Shown here: positions 10,406 to 21,000 of the stretch, in pieces
How the letters are laid out: every line of letters starts with the position of its first letter
How positions within the stretch are numbered: position 1 is the first letter of the stretch
Source of the DNA: Massilia sp. Root335
GTDB lineage: Bacteria > Pseudomonadota > Gammaproteobacteria > Burkholderiales > Burkholderiaceae_D
Assembly (NCBI RefSeq): GCF_001425685.1
Contig: NZ_LMCY01000048.1
Location: 209,651-273,650, forward strand
Direction of reading: 5' to 3'
DNA: 64,000 nt
The notes under the pieces: model-generated
The model's input: only the letters and a program-made list of their open reading frames with translations
Told to the model about the DNA's origin: nothing
Databases searched by the model: none
Program-made: the position numbers and the translations under genes

Positions 10406-11200
10406 ATGACGAATGCAAACCCCGCGGACCGGCCGTTGACCATCGCCGGCAAGGCATACAACTCGCGCCTGCTGGTGGGCAGCGGCAAATACCGCGACCT
10501 GGAACAGACCCGCGCCGCGACGGAAGCGTCGGGCGCCGACATCATCACGGTGGCGATCCGGCGCGTGAACATCGGCCAGCACGCGAACGAGGCGAACCTG
10601 CTCGACGCGGTGCCGCCGTCGCGCTGGACGATCCTGCCCAACACGGCCGGCTGCTACAACGCGAAGGACGCCGTGTACACGCTGCAGCTGGCGCGCGAGC
10701 TGCTGAACGGCCACAAGCTCGTCAAGCTGGAAGTGCTGGGCGACGAGAAGACGCTGTTCCCGAACATGCCGGAGACGCTCGTCGCCGCGCGCGAACTGGT
10801 GCGCGATGGCTTCGACGTGATGGTCTATTGCAGCGACGATCCGATCCAGGCGCGCATGCTGGAAGACATCGGCTGCGCGGCGATCATGCCGCTCGCGTCG
10901 CTGATCGGTTCCGGCATGGGCATCCTGAATCCGTGGAACCTGTCGCTGATCATCGAGCAGGCCAAGGTGCCGGTGATCGTGGACGCCGGCGTCGGCACGG
11001 CGTCCGATGCGGCCATCGCGATGGAGCTGGGCTGCGACGGCGTGCTGATGAACAGCGCCATCGCGGGTGCGCAAGACCCGGTGCGGATGGCCGGCGCGAT
11101 GCGCCTCGCCGTCGAAGCGGGCCGCGAAGCGTACCTCGCGGGCCGCATGCCGCGCCGGTTCGCGGCCTCGCCGTCGTCGCCGATGGCGGGCCGGATCTGA
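10406..11200 (+). CDS. thiG: Thiazole synthase ThiG
   Basis: A 264-residue (beta/alpha)8 enzyme that joins deoxyxylulose phosphate, dehydroglycine and ThiS-thiocarboxylate to make the thiazole phosphate of thiamine. The Schiff-base lysine is expected at Lys107 in VKLEV. The phosphate-binding stretches [19 protein letters not shown] and LMNSAIAGA are intact. It follows thiS by 33 bases and its stop shares one base with the thiD start. The last residues are extended compared with short family members but fit the normal length. Confidence 0.97.
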   Translation: MTNANPADRPLTIAGKAYNSRLLVGSGKYRDLEQTRAATEASGADIITVAIRRVNIGQHANEANLLDAVPPSRWTILPNTAGCYNAKDAVYTLQLARELLNGHKLVKLEVLGDEKTLFPNMPETLVAARELVRDGFDVMVYCSDDPIQARMLEDIGCAAIMPLASLIGSGMGILNPWNLSLIIEQAKVPVIVDAGVGTASDAAIAMELGCDGVLMNSAIAGAQDPVRMAGAMRLAVEAGREAYLAGRMPRRFAASPSSPMAGRI

Positions 11201-11967
11201 TGGACGCGCTGCTGCGGCCCTGCGTGCTCGTGTGCGCCGGGCTCGATCCGTCGGGCGGCGCCGGCATCCAGGCCGACATCGAAGCCGTCGCCGCCCAGGG
11301 CGCGCACGCGCTGCCGCTGGTGACGGCGCTGACGGTCCAGGACAACAACACCGTGCGCGAGGTCGTGCCGGTGGACGCCGGCCTGTTGCTGCGCCAGGCC
11401 GCGCTGCTGGCCGAGACGATGCCGATCCGCGCGGTGAAAATCGGCATCCCCGGCAACCGGGAGAACGCGGAAGCCATCGCCGCCATCGTGCGCATGCTGC
11501 GCGTGCAGCGGCCGGACCTGCCCGTGGTGCTCGACCCGATACTGGCCAGCGGCCGCGGCGACAACCTGTCGCGCGGCGACGCGCTGGCCGCGCTGGCGCC
11601 GCTGCTGGCCGTGGCCACGCTGGTCGTGCCGAACCTGCCGGAAGCGGCGGCGCTGGGCATCGCCCCCAACGGCAGCATGCCCCTGCCCTGCGCCCACGTG
11701 CTGGTCACGGGCGGCCATGGCGACGGCGCCGACATCGTCAACCGCTGGCTCTGCGCCGCGGGATCGCGGGAATGGCGCTGGCCGCGCCTGCGCGGCGAAT
11801 TCCACGGCAGCGGCTGCACGCTGGCGTCCGGCATCGCGGCCCGGCTGGCGCTGGGCGACACGATGGCGCAGGCGCTGGAACTCGGCCAGCGCTGGTGCGA
11901 CCGCACGCTCGCGCATGCGTACGCGATCGCGCCGGGCCAGCGCATCCCGCGCCGCATCCATCCATGA
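11200..11967 (+). CDS. thiD: Hydroxymethylpyrimidine/phosphomethylpyrimidine kinase ThiD
   Basis: A 255-residue ribokinase-fold enzyme that phosphorylates hydroxymethylpyrimidine and its monophosphate. It has the opening AGLDPSGGAGIQADI typical of ThiD and the ATP/anion-hole motif GSGCTLASG near residue 205 with the catalytic cysteine. The ATG overlaps the thiG stop (TGATG), and its own stop overlaps an ATG in the thiE frame, so translation is coupled. Residues 150-190 are shorter than in E. coli ThiD, but all active-site stretches are present. Confidence 0.94.
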   Translation: MDALLRPCVLVCAGLDPSGGAGIQADIEAVAAQGAHALPLVTALTVQDNNTVREVVPVDAGLLLRQAALLAETMPIRAVKIGIPGNRENAEAIAAIVRMLRVQRPDLPVVLDPILASGRGDNLSRGDALAALAPLLAVATLVVPNLPEAAALGIAPNGSMPLPCAHVLVTGGHGDGADIVNRWLCAAGSREWRWPRLRGEFHGSGCTLASGIAARLALGDTMAQALELGQRWCDRTLAHAYAIAPGQRIPRRIHP

Positions 11968-11981
11968 GGAGAGACAACGAC

Positions 11982-12587
11982 ATGCGAGGCTTGTACCTGG
12001 TGACCCCGAACTGGGACGACACCGACCGGCTGCTGGACGTGACGGAACAGGCGCTCTGCGCCGGCGCCGCGCTGATCCAGTACCGCCACAAGGACGCGGG
12101 CCCGGCCCTGCGCCGCGAACAGGCCGCCGCCCTGCTGGCCCTGTGCCGGCGCCACGGCCGGCCGCTGATCATCAATGACCATGTGCTGCTGTGCACCGAG
12201 CTCGATGCGGACGGCATCCACGTGGGCGGTCTCGATGCGCCGGTGGCCGCCGTGCGCGGCGCCGTGGGCCCGGACAAGATCGTCGGCGCGTCGTGCTACG
12301 GCGACCTCGAACTGGCGCAGAAGGCGCAGGGCGCGGGCGCGAGCTATGTCGCGTTCGGCGGCTTCTATCCGTCGCTGGTCAAGAAGTATGCGGTGACGAC
12401 GGCGCCGGACATCGTCCTGCAGGCCAAGGCCAGCCTGTGCGTGCCGGTGGTGGTGATCGGCGGGATGACGGCGGCGAATGCACGGCCGCTCGTGTCGCGC
12501 GGTGCGGACATGGTGGCCGCCATCAGCAGCGTGGTGCAGGCGCCGGATCCGTTTTCGGCGGCGCGGGAGTTCGTCGGATTGTTTTGA
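11982..12587 (+). CDS. thiE: Thiamine-phosphate synthase ThiE
   Basis: A 201-residue TIM-barrel enzyme that joins the pyrimidine diphosphate and thiazole phosphate to give thiamine phosphate, the last assembly step encoded in this operon. Family landmarks are LIQYRHKD, IINDH and the phosphate loop VIGGMTAANA. The ATG at 11982 has a gagga site eight bases upstream; another in-frame ATG at 11964 overlaps the thiD stop but lacks a site. It ends the thi operon and is convergent with the PhoX gene. Confidence 0.95.
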   Translation: MRGLYLVTPNWDDTDRLLDVTEQALCAGAALIQYRHKDAGPALRREQAAALLALCRRHGRPLIINDHVLLCTELDADGIHVGGLDAPVAAVRGAVGPDKIVGASCYGDLELAQKAQGAGASYVAFGGFYPSLVKKYAVTTAPDIVLQAKASLCVPVVVIGGMTAANARPLVSRGADMVAAISSVVQAPDPFSAAREFVGLF

Positions 12588-12596
12588 TGGCGGTCT

Positions 12597-12617
12597 GGCG
12601 GGCACGGGGTGCCCGCC
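12597..12617. terminator. GC hairpin between convergent thiE and phoX genes
   Basis: A perfect nine-base stem, ggcgggcac and gtgcccgcc with a three-base loop, lies ten bases after thiE. No T-run follows, so it may be a factor-dependent or bidirectional stop. The same hairpin type followed by atgcg recurs at 57050-57070 and in weaker form at 34830-34851, so it is also a dispersed repeat. Confidence 0.55.
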
Positions 12618-12628
12618 ATGCGTTCGCG

Positions 12629-14605
12629 TTACGCTTTCGCCAATTTGAACTGTGCCAGCTCGCCGGTGAGATACCCCACCGCCGCGCCGAACTTGTCCTT
12701 GTAGTTGGCCTTGACGAGCGGATCCAGCGTGCCCTTGACGTTGGCGTGGATGCCGATCCAGTCGCCCGGATGCTGGAAGTTGCTCATGACGTAGGTCCAG
12801 CCGTTGACGTCGTCCACCGCGTGCAGGCCGGTCGACTCGGCGCCGGACGGTACCGACAGGACGCGCGACAACTGCTTCGTGTCGATGTTGTACGCCCACA
12901 GGAAGTTATTGACGTGCAGGTTGCTGTCCTCGCCGATGAACAGCGTGCGCATCTTTTCCGAGAACTTGAGGTTGTCCGGGTTGGCGATCTTGTCCGGATT
13001 CGCCGTGTTGCCGAGGGCGTCGGCGCCGATGTCCTCGCCGACCAGCAAGGCCTTGACGTCGGCCGGCATCCACTCGCTGTTGATGGCATTGCCGGCCGTG
13101 TCCTTCTGGCCGCCCTTGAGGCTCAGCGCCATCACGGCGCCCGCGTTCAACGCCTTCGGGATCGAGATGCCGTTCCCCGCCACGTTGGCCGCATTCCCGG
13201 CCACCATCGAGCTCTGGCAGTACGACAGCGCCGAATACGCGACCTTGTCCTTGAGGTTGACGGTCGTGCCTTCCATCTTGGTAAAGCCCAGCGAGGCGCC
13301 CAGCAGCGCGGCATAGCGGTGGGTTTCGAGGAAGGCCGCGGCCTTTTCCATGCCCGGTTTCAGCTTGATCCACTCGGCCTTGCCGCCGACCATGACCTTG
13401 GTATAGGTCGCATCCTGCGGGTCGGCGCTGGCGCGGTCCATGATGTCGGTCGCCTTGAGCGACGCGGCCAACGCGCGGATCTCGTTGCTGGTGGCCGCGC
13501 CGAGCCTGATCCAGGTGAGCGGCGCCGGGCTGCCCGCCGGGTCGAGCGAGAAGCCCGCGCCGACCTTGGCCACGTACAGCGTGCCCGCCGACAGGTCCTT
13601 CTCCTTGTCGGCCACGAACACGAAGTAGCCGCTGTTGGTGGCGTCGTCGCCCATGATCACGGTGCGGTTGTCGCCCAGCACCTGCACCAGTTCGTGCGAG
13701 ATACGGCCCATGCAGTAGTGCTTCTTGATGGACGCCGTGCCGTCGGTGTTGACGGTCACTTCCGGCAGGTGGCCGTAGTCGTACGGGTTCGCCTTCGTCT
13801 CGTCGCCGTACAGGTTCTTGCTGAAGGCCTTGAACTGGTCCTCGCCGGCGGCGGTGAAGGCGTTCGGCTCGTACTCTTCGCTCGACAGGTGCGTGCCCCA
13901 CGGCGACAGGCTGGCGCCGCACGTGATCCACAGGCCGTTCACGCCGGACGTGTCGACGTTGTGGTACTTCACCAGCGTCAGCTTGCCGGTGGTCTTGTCC
14001 TGGTCGAGGGTCAGCACGGCGATCGGCGACGGCAGCTTGCCGTACATGTCGGTCTTGCCGTCCTGGGCCCAGCTCGTGTATTCGAACTGCACGACCGCGA
14101 ACACCGCGTTGCCCTTCACGCCCGCCACGTTCGCATTCGGCACGGTCAACAGCGACGTGCCGTCCGGCGAATCCGAGAAGAACTGGCGCTCTTTACCCGC
14201 GACCGTCGTGTCGACGATCGCCTTGTTGTTGATGTCGTAATAGCCGCCGGCCAGGATGGTGCCGCCGCTCCCGTTCGGGACCATGTCGCCCGTGATGAAG
14301 AACGGCTGGTACGACAGCTTGAAATCGAGCTTGCTGCTGTCGCTGAAGTTGACCGTCATCGTCGATGCGACCGACGTCTTCGCCATGGCCGCGGCATCGG
14401 TCAGCGCGGGCGCCGCCATCGACCCGAACGACACGCTCGCGAGGGTCACGGCCGGCGTCGGGGCGGTGGTCGTCGGGGTGTCGTTGTCACCACCGCCGCA
14501 GCCGGCCATCAAGGCGGCCACGCCACCGGCGCCCAGCGGCAGCATCGGGGTGGCGCCCATCAGGCGAAGCAGGCGGCGGCGGGACAGGTCGGGGTTCGGG
14601 TTCAT
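12629..14605 (-). CDS. PhoX family (DUF839) phosphatase, Tat-exported
   Basis: A 658-residue member of the PhoX/DUF839 beta-propeller family, calcium/iron-dependent phosphatases that release phosphate from esters outside the cytoplasm. The N-terminus has a twin-arginine signal (SRRRLLRLMG) followed by a lipobox-like ALMAGC at Cys36 and a Gly/Asp/Thr-rich linker, suggesting Tat export and perhaps lipid anchoring. Conserved propeller stretches such as GLWITCGASLSPWGTHLSSEE are typical. A possible Pho box lies upstream. Activity is inferred from the family only; some DUF839 members have no demonstrated phosphatase activity. Confidence 0.85.
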   Translation of the reverse strand: MNPNPDLSRRRLLRLMGATPMLPLGAGGVAALMAGCGGGDNDTPTTTAPTPAVTLASVSFGSMAAPALTDAAAMAKTSVASTMTVNFSDSSKLDFKLSYQPFFITGDMVPNGSGGTILAGGYYDINNKAIVDTTVAGKERQFFSDSPDGTSLLTVPNANVAGVKGNAVFAVVQFEYTSWAQDGKTDMYGKLPSPIAVLTLDQDKTTGKLTLVKYHNVDTSGVNGLWITCGASLSPWGTHLSSEEYEPNAFTAAGEDQFKAFSKNLYGDETKANPYDYGHLPEVTVNTDGTASIKKHYCMGRISHELVQVLGDNRTVIMGDDATNSGYFVFVADKEKDLSAGTLYVAKVGAGFSLDPAGSPAPLTWIRLGAATSNEIRALAASLKATDIMDRASADPQDATYTKVMVGGKAEWIKLKPGMEKAAAFLETHRYAALLGASLGFTKMEGTTVNLKDKVAYSALSYCQSSMVAGNAANVAGNGISIPKALNAGAVMALSLKGGQKDTAGNAINSEWMPADVKALLVGEDIGADALGNTANPDKIANPDNLKFSEKMRTLFIGEDSNLHVNNFLWAYNIDTKQLSRVLSVPSGAESTGLHAVDDVNGWTYVMSNFQHPGDWIGIHANVKGTLDPLVKANYKDKFGAAVGYLTGELAQFKLAKA

Positions 14606-14657
14606 GCGTCAACTCTCCGGAAGGTCAGTAGGAATGCCCGGAGGTTAGTTGACGAGT

Positions 14658-14675
14658 ATGTCACCTTCATTACAA
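14658..14675 (-). promoter_or_regulatory. Possible Pho box upstream of the PhoX gene
   Basis: Read on the minus strand the segment is TTGTAAT-gaag-GTGACAT: two heptamers each matching five of seven positions of the PhoB consensus CTGTCAT, separated by the canonical four bases. It lies about 53 bases before the start codon of the PhoX gene, a suitable place for phosphate-starvation activation. Match quality is moderate, so this is a suggestion. Confidence 0.45.
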
Positions 14676-14886
14676 AACTTTAATGTTTCGAGGCTTGGAG
14701 GGAAGCCGGCGCACCGCCGCGATACCAGACGGTCCGGCCCCGGGCCGGCCACCCGCTGGGGGCAAAATCGGGAATCCTTGCGCTTCTTCAAGAATGTGAC
14801 ATTTCCGGCGAGTTAGTTTCCGAGAGCAATCAAAACATCGGGCCAGCCCGGTCCGGTATCGACATCGACGAAAGGGGACGCATCGC

Positions 14887-16272
14887 ATGAAACTCGGATT
14901 CTTCGGCATTGGCCTGTGCCTGATCCCGCTGGCCGCGGCGGCCGCACCGGTTGCGACACCATACGCGAACAACAACGGCGCGCTGCCGCCGTCCAGCCAG
15001 TACACAGGACCGCTGTTCAAGCTCAGCCACGCGTATCCGGCCAAGGTCGCGGCACCGGCCATGCCCTGGCGCGACGCCATCCAGCACGGCCGGATCACGG
15101 TCCAGAACGCGAGCGCGTACGCCGAGGCGCTGAAGGCGGCGGTCGGCAAGGACATGCCGACCCTGCTGTTCGACTACGCGCACTGGGACGCCGCCGCGCG
15201 CGGCTGGTACAACGAACCCTGGCTGGGCAGCGCCAACGGCAAGTACGGCGGCCGCGAAGCCATCCACGGCATGTACGTCGGCACCGACGAACTGGATGCG
15301 TCGCTGTTCGCCGCCAGCGGCCTGACGAAGCCGATCTCGACCTACGTGCTGACCTACTACGACAAGGTCGCGGCCCAGACCCTGAACCACGTGTGGTCGG
15401 CGAGCGCCGGCATGAAGCCGAGCGTGACGTCCACCAGCACGCAGTTCGCGGAGGGCTCGCTGATCGTCAAGGCCGCGTTCGTGACGGCCGGCCCGGACGT
15501 GTGGCCGGTGATGGCCGGCACCCAGGTCTGGCCGCTGTACATCACGACCAACGCCACGACCGGCGGCAGCACGCTGCCCAAGGTGACGAACACCTACCTG
15601 ATGCAGTTCGACATCATCGTCAAGGACAGCCAGTCCGCACCGGACACCGGCTGGGTCTTCATGACGCTCGTCTACGACCAGAACGTCAAGCCCGGCCCGA
15701 ACGGCATCTGGGACCAGATGGTCGTGCTGGGCGCGCAGTGGGGTAACGACCCGCAGGCCAACAGCACGGTCAACCCGGCCGCGCCCCTGCTGCAGAACTG
15801 GAACAATCCGGCCGCGCCGGCCTATGGCGGCGCCACGTTCGGCTGGGGCAACCGCCTGTCCGGCCCGAACGACGGCGCCATGAACGACATCGCCTACAAG
15901 GACGGCGTCAAGCAGCAGCTGGTCAAGAATGCCCAGGACTCGTCGTGCATGAGCTGCCACAGCACGGCGCAATGGAATCCGAAGACGAACACCATGCCGT
16001 CGTTCCTGCTGCCGGCCACGTCGAACCCGCCGCAGATCGCATCGAAGCAGTACATCGTGTCGCCGCCGCCCGGCTCGCCGGACTGGCTGCGCTGGTTCCA
16101 GAACCGCAAGGGCAACGTGCCGATGGACGCGGGCAGCATCGCCGCCGACTTCGACATGGTGCTGGCCTTTAAATCGCTGCCGCTGTGGTACACCGCCACG
16201 ACCGGCAAGACGCATGCCCTGACCGGCTTCGACCTGCGCGGCAAGCGGATGCCGCCGCGCGCCGGCAAATAA
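14887..16272 (+). CDS. Secreted protein with a single c-type haem motif
   Basis: A 461-residue protein with a signal peptide (cleavage near AAAA-AP, about residue 20). It has one CXXCH haem site, Cys354-Met-Ser-Cys357-His358, in its C-terminal third; a late Met in RMPP could be the second haem ligand. The first 330 residues are rich in Trp, Tyr and Gly and match no domain I recognise. It is followed after 68 bases by a GMC oxidoreductase gene in the same direction, so it may be the electron acceptor of a dehydrogenase, though the enzyme itself shows no export signal. Function unknown. Confidence 0.75.
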   Translation: MKLGFFGIGLCLIPLAAAAAPVATPYANNNGALPPSSQYTGPLFKLSHAYPAKVAAPAMPWRDAIQHGRITVQNASAYAEALKAAVGKDMPTLLFDYAHWDAAARGWYNEPWLGSANGKYGGREAIHGMYVGTDELDASLFAASGLTKPISTYVLTYYDKVAAQTLNHVWSASAGMKPSVTSTSTQFAEGSLIVKAAFVTAGPDVWPVMAGTQVWPLYITTNATTGGSTLPKVTNTYLMQFDIIVKDSQSAPDTGWVFMTLVYDQNVKPGPNGIWDQMVVLGAQWGNDPQANSTVNPAAPLLQNWNNPAAPAYGGATFGWGNRLSGPNDGAMNDIAYKDGVKQQLVKNAQDSSCMSCHSTAQWNPKTNTMPSFLLPATSNPPQIASKQYIVSPPPGSPDWLRWFQNRKGNVPMDAGSIAADFDMVLAFKSLPLWYTATTGKTHALTGFDLRGKRMPPRAGK

Positions 16273-16340
16273 GCCGCGTCCAGCCTCGTACGCGGGCGCG
16301 GGCGCCCGCGACACGCCATCCTCATCCAGCAGGAGACACG

Positions 16341-18047
16341 ATGTCATCCAACTACAAACGTTTCTACACGAAGGCCGGCAACATGCCGGCCGGGATCTCC
16401 GAAGGCTATCCGGTGCCGGGTCCGCAGACGGCGGACGCCGACCGCATCGCGGCCAGCGCCTTCTTCACGACCGACTGGGAGCAGGCGCAGGCGACCAGCT
16501 ACGACTTCATCGTCATCGGCACGGGTCCGACCGCCGTCGCCTTCGTCGACCGCGCGCTGGCGCGCAATCCGCAGGCGCGCATCCTCGTGCTGGACCGCGG
16601 CGGCTACTGGCTACCCGTGCATTACCAGATGCTGCCGATGGCCTTCCAGGCGACCAGTGGGCCGTGCACGACGTATCCGTGGACACGCAGCGCGGCAATG
16701 GCCACGACGGGCTCCAAATTCTTCCAGGCCGGCTACATCCCCGTGCTGGGCGGCCGCTCGACCTACTGGAGCGCGTGGTGCCCGACGCCGGAACCGACAT
16801 TGATGCGCGACTGGCCGCCCGCGCTCGTTGCCGTCACGCAGCAGCCCGGCTTCTGGGAGGGCGCCCGCGCCTTCCTGCACGTGACGACGGCCGACCGCAT
16901 CGACGACAGCGTCTACGGCAGCCTGCAGCGCCAGCTGGACACCAACCTGCGCGAAAACTTCAAACGCTTCGTGCCGTCGGCCGAGGGCGCGTTCCCGGCG
17001 CCGATGGCCGTCGGCCACAGCGAATGGCAGGGCGTGAAGTTCTACAAGTACTCGACGGTCGGCACGCTGCTCGGCCTGCAGCAGCGCCAGCAGGCGCTTG
17101 CGGACCAGGGCCATGGCCAGGCGCTGGCGCTCGTCGACCAGTGCATCGTCCAGCGCCTGCTGCACGACGGCGACGGCACCGTCACGGCGCTCGAAACGAG
17201 CCGCGGCCCTTTAAGCGTCGGCAACGCGCGCATCGTGCTGGCGATGGGCACGATCCCGCCCGCGACCCTGCTGATGAATTCCTTCGGCGACCGGCTGCCG
17301 AACATCGGCAAGCGCTACACGGGCCACTTCATGTCGCACGTTACCGCGCGCGTCAAACGGTCGGCATTCAAGGACCTGGCCGCGCTGGAACTCGGCGCCC
17401 AGTACCTGCACGGCAAGGACGAACAGGGCCTGCAATACCACGTGCAGGTGAGCGCCTTCGCGTCGGGCGACCCGGCGCGCGACGCCACCACCATCGCCTA
17501 CGAAGCGCCCGACGCCGCGGCCGTCGCGTCGATGGCGCAGCTGGTGGGTTCGGAAGACTACGTGGTGTTCGTGTGCGCCACGCTGGGCGAGGTCGGCGAA
17601 GACAATCCCGACAACTGGATCCGCGCGAACGGCAGCCTCGATCCGACGACGAACATCACGGTGCAGCTGCAGGCCGGCCCGCGCGAACAGCACCTGTGGG
17701 ACGTGCTCGACGAAGCGACCTACCAGACGATCGCCGCCCTGGCCAGCCGGGGCGCGGGCACGACGCCTTCGATCGAATACTGGATCGAAGGCGCGCCCGA
17801 CGCGGGCTTCTGGCAGGCGCGCCGGCCGGGCAAGCAGCAGATCCGCCTGCCGATCATCGTGCACGAGGCGTCGGCGCTGTGGATCGGCGAGGATCCGGCC
17901 ACGTCCGTCGTCGGGCTGGATTACCGGCCGCATGGGGTCAGGAATGTCTACGTCACCGGCGGCGGGTTGTTTCCGACGTCGGGGTCGTGGAATCCGACGT
18001 TGACCATGTGCGGGCTGGCGCAGGATCTGGCGGAGAGGCTGAACTGA
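16341..18047 (+). CDS. GMC family FAD oxidoreductase
   Basis: A 568-residue flavoenzyme of the glucose-methanol-choline family. The FAD-binding loop is GTGPTAVAF (about residues 60-68) followed by an acidic strand ending LDRGG; the C-terminal GMC domain has VTGGGLFPTSGSWNPTLT, where the usual second catalytic residue is Asn. The ATG has an aggag site. An N-terminal stretch of about 50 residues before the flavin domain is not a recognisable signal peptide. It most likely oxidises an alcohol or sugar. The haem protein encoded just upstream may be its electron acceptor. It is convergent with the helicase gene. Confidence 0.87.
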   Translation: MSSNYKRFYTKAGNMPAGISEGYPVPGPQTADADRIAASAFFTTDWEQAQATSYDFIVIGTGPTAVAFVDRALARNPQARILVLDRGGYWLPVHYQMLPMAFQATSGPCTTYPWTRSAAMATTGSKFFQAGYIPVLGGRSTYWSAWCPTPEPTLMRDWPPALVAVTQQPGFWEGARAFLHVTTADRIDDSVYGSLQRQLDTNLRENFKRFVPSAEGAFPAPMAVGHSEWQGVKFYKYSTVGTLLGLQQRQQALADQGHGQALALVDQCIVQRLLHDGDGTVTALETSRGPLSVGNARIVLAMGTIPPATLLMNSFGDRLPNIGKRYTGHFMSHVTARVKRSAFKDLAALELGAQYLHGKDEQGLQYHVQVSAFASGDPARDATTIAYEAPDAAAVASMAQLVGSEDYVVFVCATLGEVGEDNPDNWIRANGSLDPTTNITVQLQAGPREQHLWDVLDEATYQTIAALASRGAGTTPSIEYWIEGAPDAGFWQARRPGKQQIRLPIIVHEASALWIGEDPATSVVGLDYRPHGVRNVYVTGGGLFPTSGSWNPTLTMCGLAQDLAERLN

Positions 18048-18068
18048 GTTGTCGTAACCCCGCGGCGG

Positions 18069-21000
18069 CTAGCCGTTGACGCACGTCCCGGCCGACGCAT
18101 CCATCGCACCCACGGTTCCCGTCCCGACGCGCCGGAGGAAGACGTCGGGACGGATCCTCGGCAGCAGCGCCGGGGATGCGTCGGCAAAGTGGGGCAAGCC
18201 GCCCCACAGCCGCGCATCGCCGATGAGGAAAAAGCGGTGCTGCGCCCGCGTGAGGGCCACGTTGAACAGGTTCGGCTTGCCGGCCGCCCACACGGCCGCG
18301 CCACGCGTCGCGGCGTCGCATCCCAGCACCATCCAGACCATGCTTTCTTCCTTGCCCTGGAAGGTGTGGACCGTGCCGATGCGGGTCCGGCACCACTCCC
18401 GCAGCACGCGCGGCGACGGCTGGCTGCCGGCCGGCCAGGCGGCGCCGTTCACCAGCCTGCGGGCCAGTGCCTCCTTGATGCGCCGGAAGGGCGAAATCAC
18501 GTACAGGGCCGGCAGCTCGCCCGTGCGCAGGGTGAGCTGCACGATGGCCCTGCATACGAGCTCGATCTGCTCCGGCACCGCCTGTTTGTCCTGCGCCGCG
18601 CCGCCGACGTCGACCCACGCGCTGGGGCCGACGTCGATGCTGCCGGACGGCGGCAGGCGCAACGCCGGGTCGTGCTGGTCGAAATAGATCATCTTGCCGC
18701 GATAGGCGATCTGGTTCGCGATCGTGAACATCGGATCGACGCAGCGCCGGTGCACCCGCAACGGGCTGCCGATCCACTGGTCCGTGCCGTCGACCTCGAT
18801 CCGCGCGCCCAGCGCATTCGCCTCGTCGGCCAGGTTCTGCACCGACGCCAGGTGCGGCTCGACCGGTTGTCCGGCGGGCAGCTGCGCGGTCCGGGCCAGC
18901 GCCTCGATCAGCTTGATGGGCACGGTGAACACGGGCTCGATCTGCAATGGATCTCCCACCACGACGGCGCGCCTGGCGCGCCACAGCGCGCCGACCGCCG
19001 CCTGCGGCACCGCCTGGCCCGCCTCGTCGATGAACAGCCAGCCGAGGCTGTCCGGGCCCAGGTCGCGGAACTGTGTCGCGATCGAGGCGAACGTACTGGA
19101 CACCACCGGCACGACCATGAACAGGCTTTGCCAGATGGCCTGCGCATGGTCGCGCTGCAGCAGCTTCTTGCCGCCCAGCAGGCGGGTGACGGCCACCAGG
19201 TTGCTGCCGAATCGGCCCCCGCTTTGCAGGACTTCCGCGAGCCAGGCCTCGTGCAGCGCCAGCGCCGCGACGAACAGCGCCGAGCGCAGCGCGTTGACCG
19301 TCTCGTCATGCCAGAGCCCCTGGATCTGCCAGCCGGGGTCCTCCAGCGCGGCCGCGCCGTCGGGCCCATTCATCTGCGGGAACTGCCCGGCCAGCGCGTC
19401 GCGTTCGCACTGGAGCGTCTCCCATTCCTGCGCCCGCTCGGCCAGCGCACGCTGCGCCCGGGCATCGCCGGCGACGGCGTCCTGCACACTGCGGCGACCG
19501 TCGGCGATCGCCGCCTCGACGGCGCGCCGGCGCGCCAGCCACTCGCGCTGCAGGCGCAGGTTGTCGGCCTGCTCGGCCTGGAACGCCTGCTCGCGTTCAC
19601 GCCGCAACCAGCGCAACCACCATGCGGGGCGCGTCCGTTCGACCAGGCGCAGCTCTTCACGCAGCGAATCCAGCTGGCGGCCGCACAAGGCCTGCTCGTC
19701 GTCGAGCTGCGCGAGCGCCGCCTGCGCGTCCGCGCGGGCCTGCGCCGCCCGCGCCCGCCGTTCGTCGGCCTCGGCGCAAAACACGGCACAGGTCCGGCCG
19801 CGCAGCCGCATGCAGACAGCGGCATAGCGATCGACCAGCGCAATGCGTTGCGCAACCGCCGCGTCGGCCGCCGCGAACGCCGCGCGCGCCTCGGCAAAAC
19901 CCGGCCCCGCATATTTTTCGCGCCACGTCCAGATCGATTGATGGACGTCGGGATCGAATCCCTTGACGGGCCATTCCGCCCGTTTCGCATCGGCCGCGAG
20001 GCGGAACGCGAAGTCGGTGCGATTGCGCTTGCGGCCGAGCGCACAGGCGACCAGTCCCCAGGGCGCGTCGTCCGCATCGAGCTTCGCATAATCGCCCTTG
20101 GCGGTGCGTGCGGCGATGTTGTGCGCCACCGTCCGCAGGTAGCCCGCCTTCGCGCCGCCCTGTGCGTCGCGCCACGGGGTCTTGCCGGTTTTCCCCAGCG
20201 CCTTCGATTTGGGCAAGTCGCGCGAGAGGTTCTCGACGGCCGCGTTGTTGGACGACGCGACCACCATTTCGAAGCCGGCGAGCTCCGGACGCAAGCGCGC
20301 GACGGCGCACCGCCCCTCGTTCTCGAAATCGACCTGCACGACGTCGGCAAATGCGTCGCCCGCGCGCGCGAAACCGGCCAGCACGCGGGCGCGCCGCGTG
20401 ATCAGTTCGGCGAACACGTCGCGCAGCAGCGTCGTCTTGCCGGTGCCGGGCGGCCCGTTCACGGAAAAAACGCCGCCGGATTCGAGCCGCTCGAACAGGC
20501 TGTTGATGGCGAACTGCTGCATCAAGCTCATCGCGTGCGCGGGTTCGCCCGGCCAGTGGGCGGACGGCAGCCGCGCCGGCGCGAGTGCCGCAAGAATCGC
20601 CTCCCTGCCGGGCGCCGTGTACAGGTCGAGGCGCTGCTCCTGAGGCAGCGGCGCGAGATAAGCGCGCAGTGCCGGGCTATGCGTGCCGCGTTCCAGCGAG
20701 GCGATGGCGCGCTCGATGTCCTTGGCAAAAAAACTGTTGAGGATCTCGACTTCGATCTCGTCCGCGCCGCCGGCGGCGTCGTCATCGTCATCGTCGTCCG
20801 TTGCGACGCGCGATCCGCCGTTGCGCTCCGCGGCGGCCTTGGCATTCGCCTGCCGCTTCTTCGGGTTCTCTTCGACACTGCGGGCCCGGACGACGATCGC
20901 CGCGACGCCGTCGCGTCCGGCGCCGGGCGCGAATCCCGTCCAGTCCTCGAAGATCGCCTGCAACGCCAACAACTCTTGCGCGGAAAGGGGAACGGGCAGC

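Noticed and set aside
12191-14683. Long open frame antisense to the PhoX gene
   Set aside because: Overlaps thiE and the whole PhoX gene, has shadow-type composition and no recognisable motif.
14791-14820. Second Pho-box-like stretch (gtgacat) before the haem-protein gene
   Set aside because: Only one heptamer is recognisable; the second half does not match in correct spacing.
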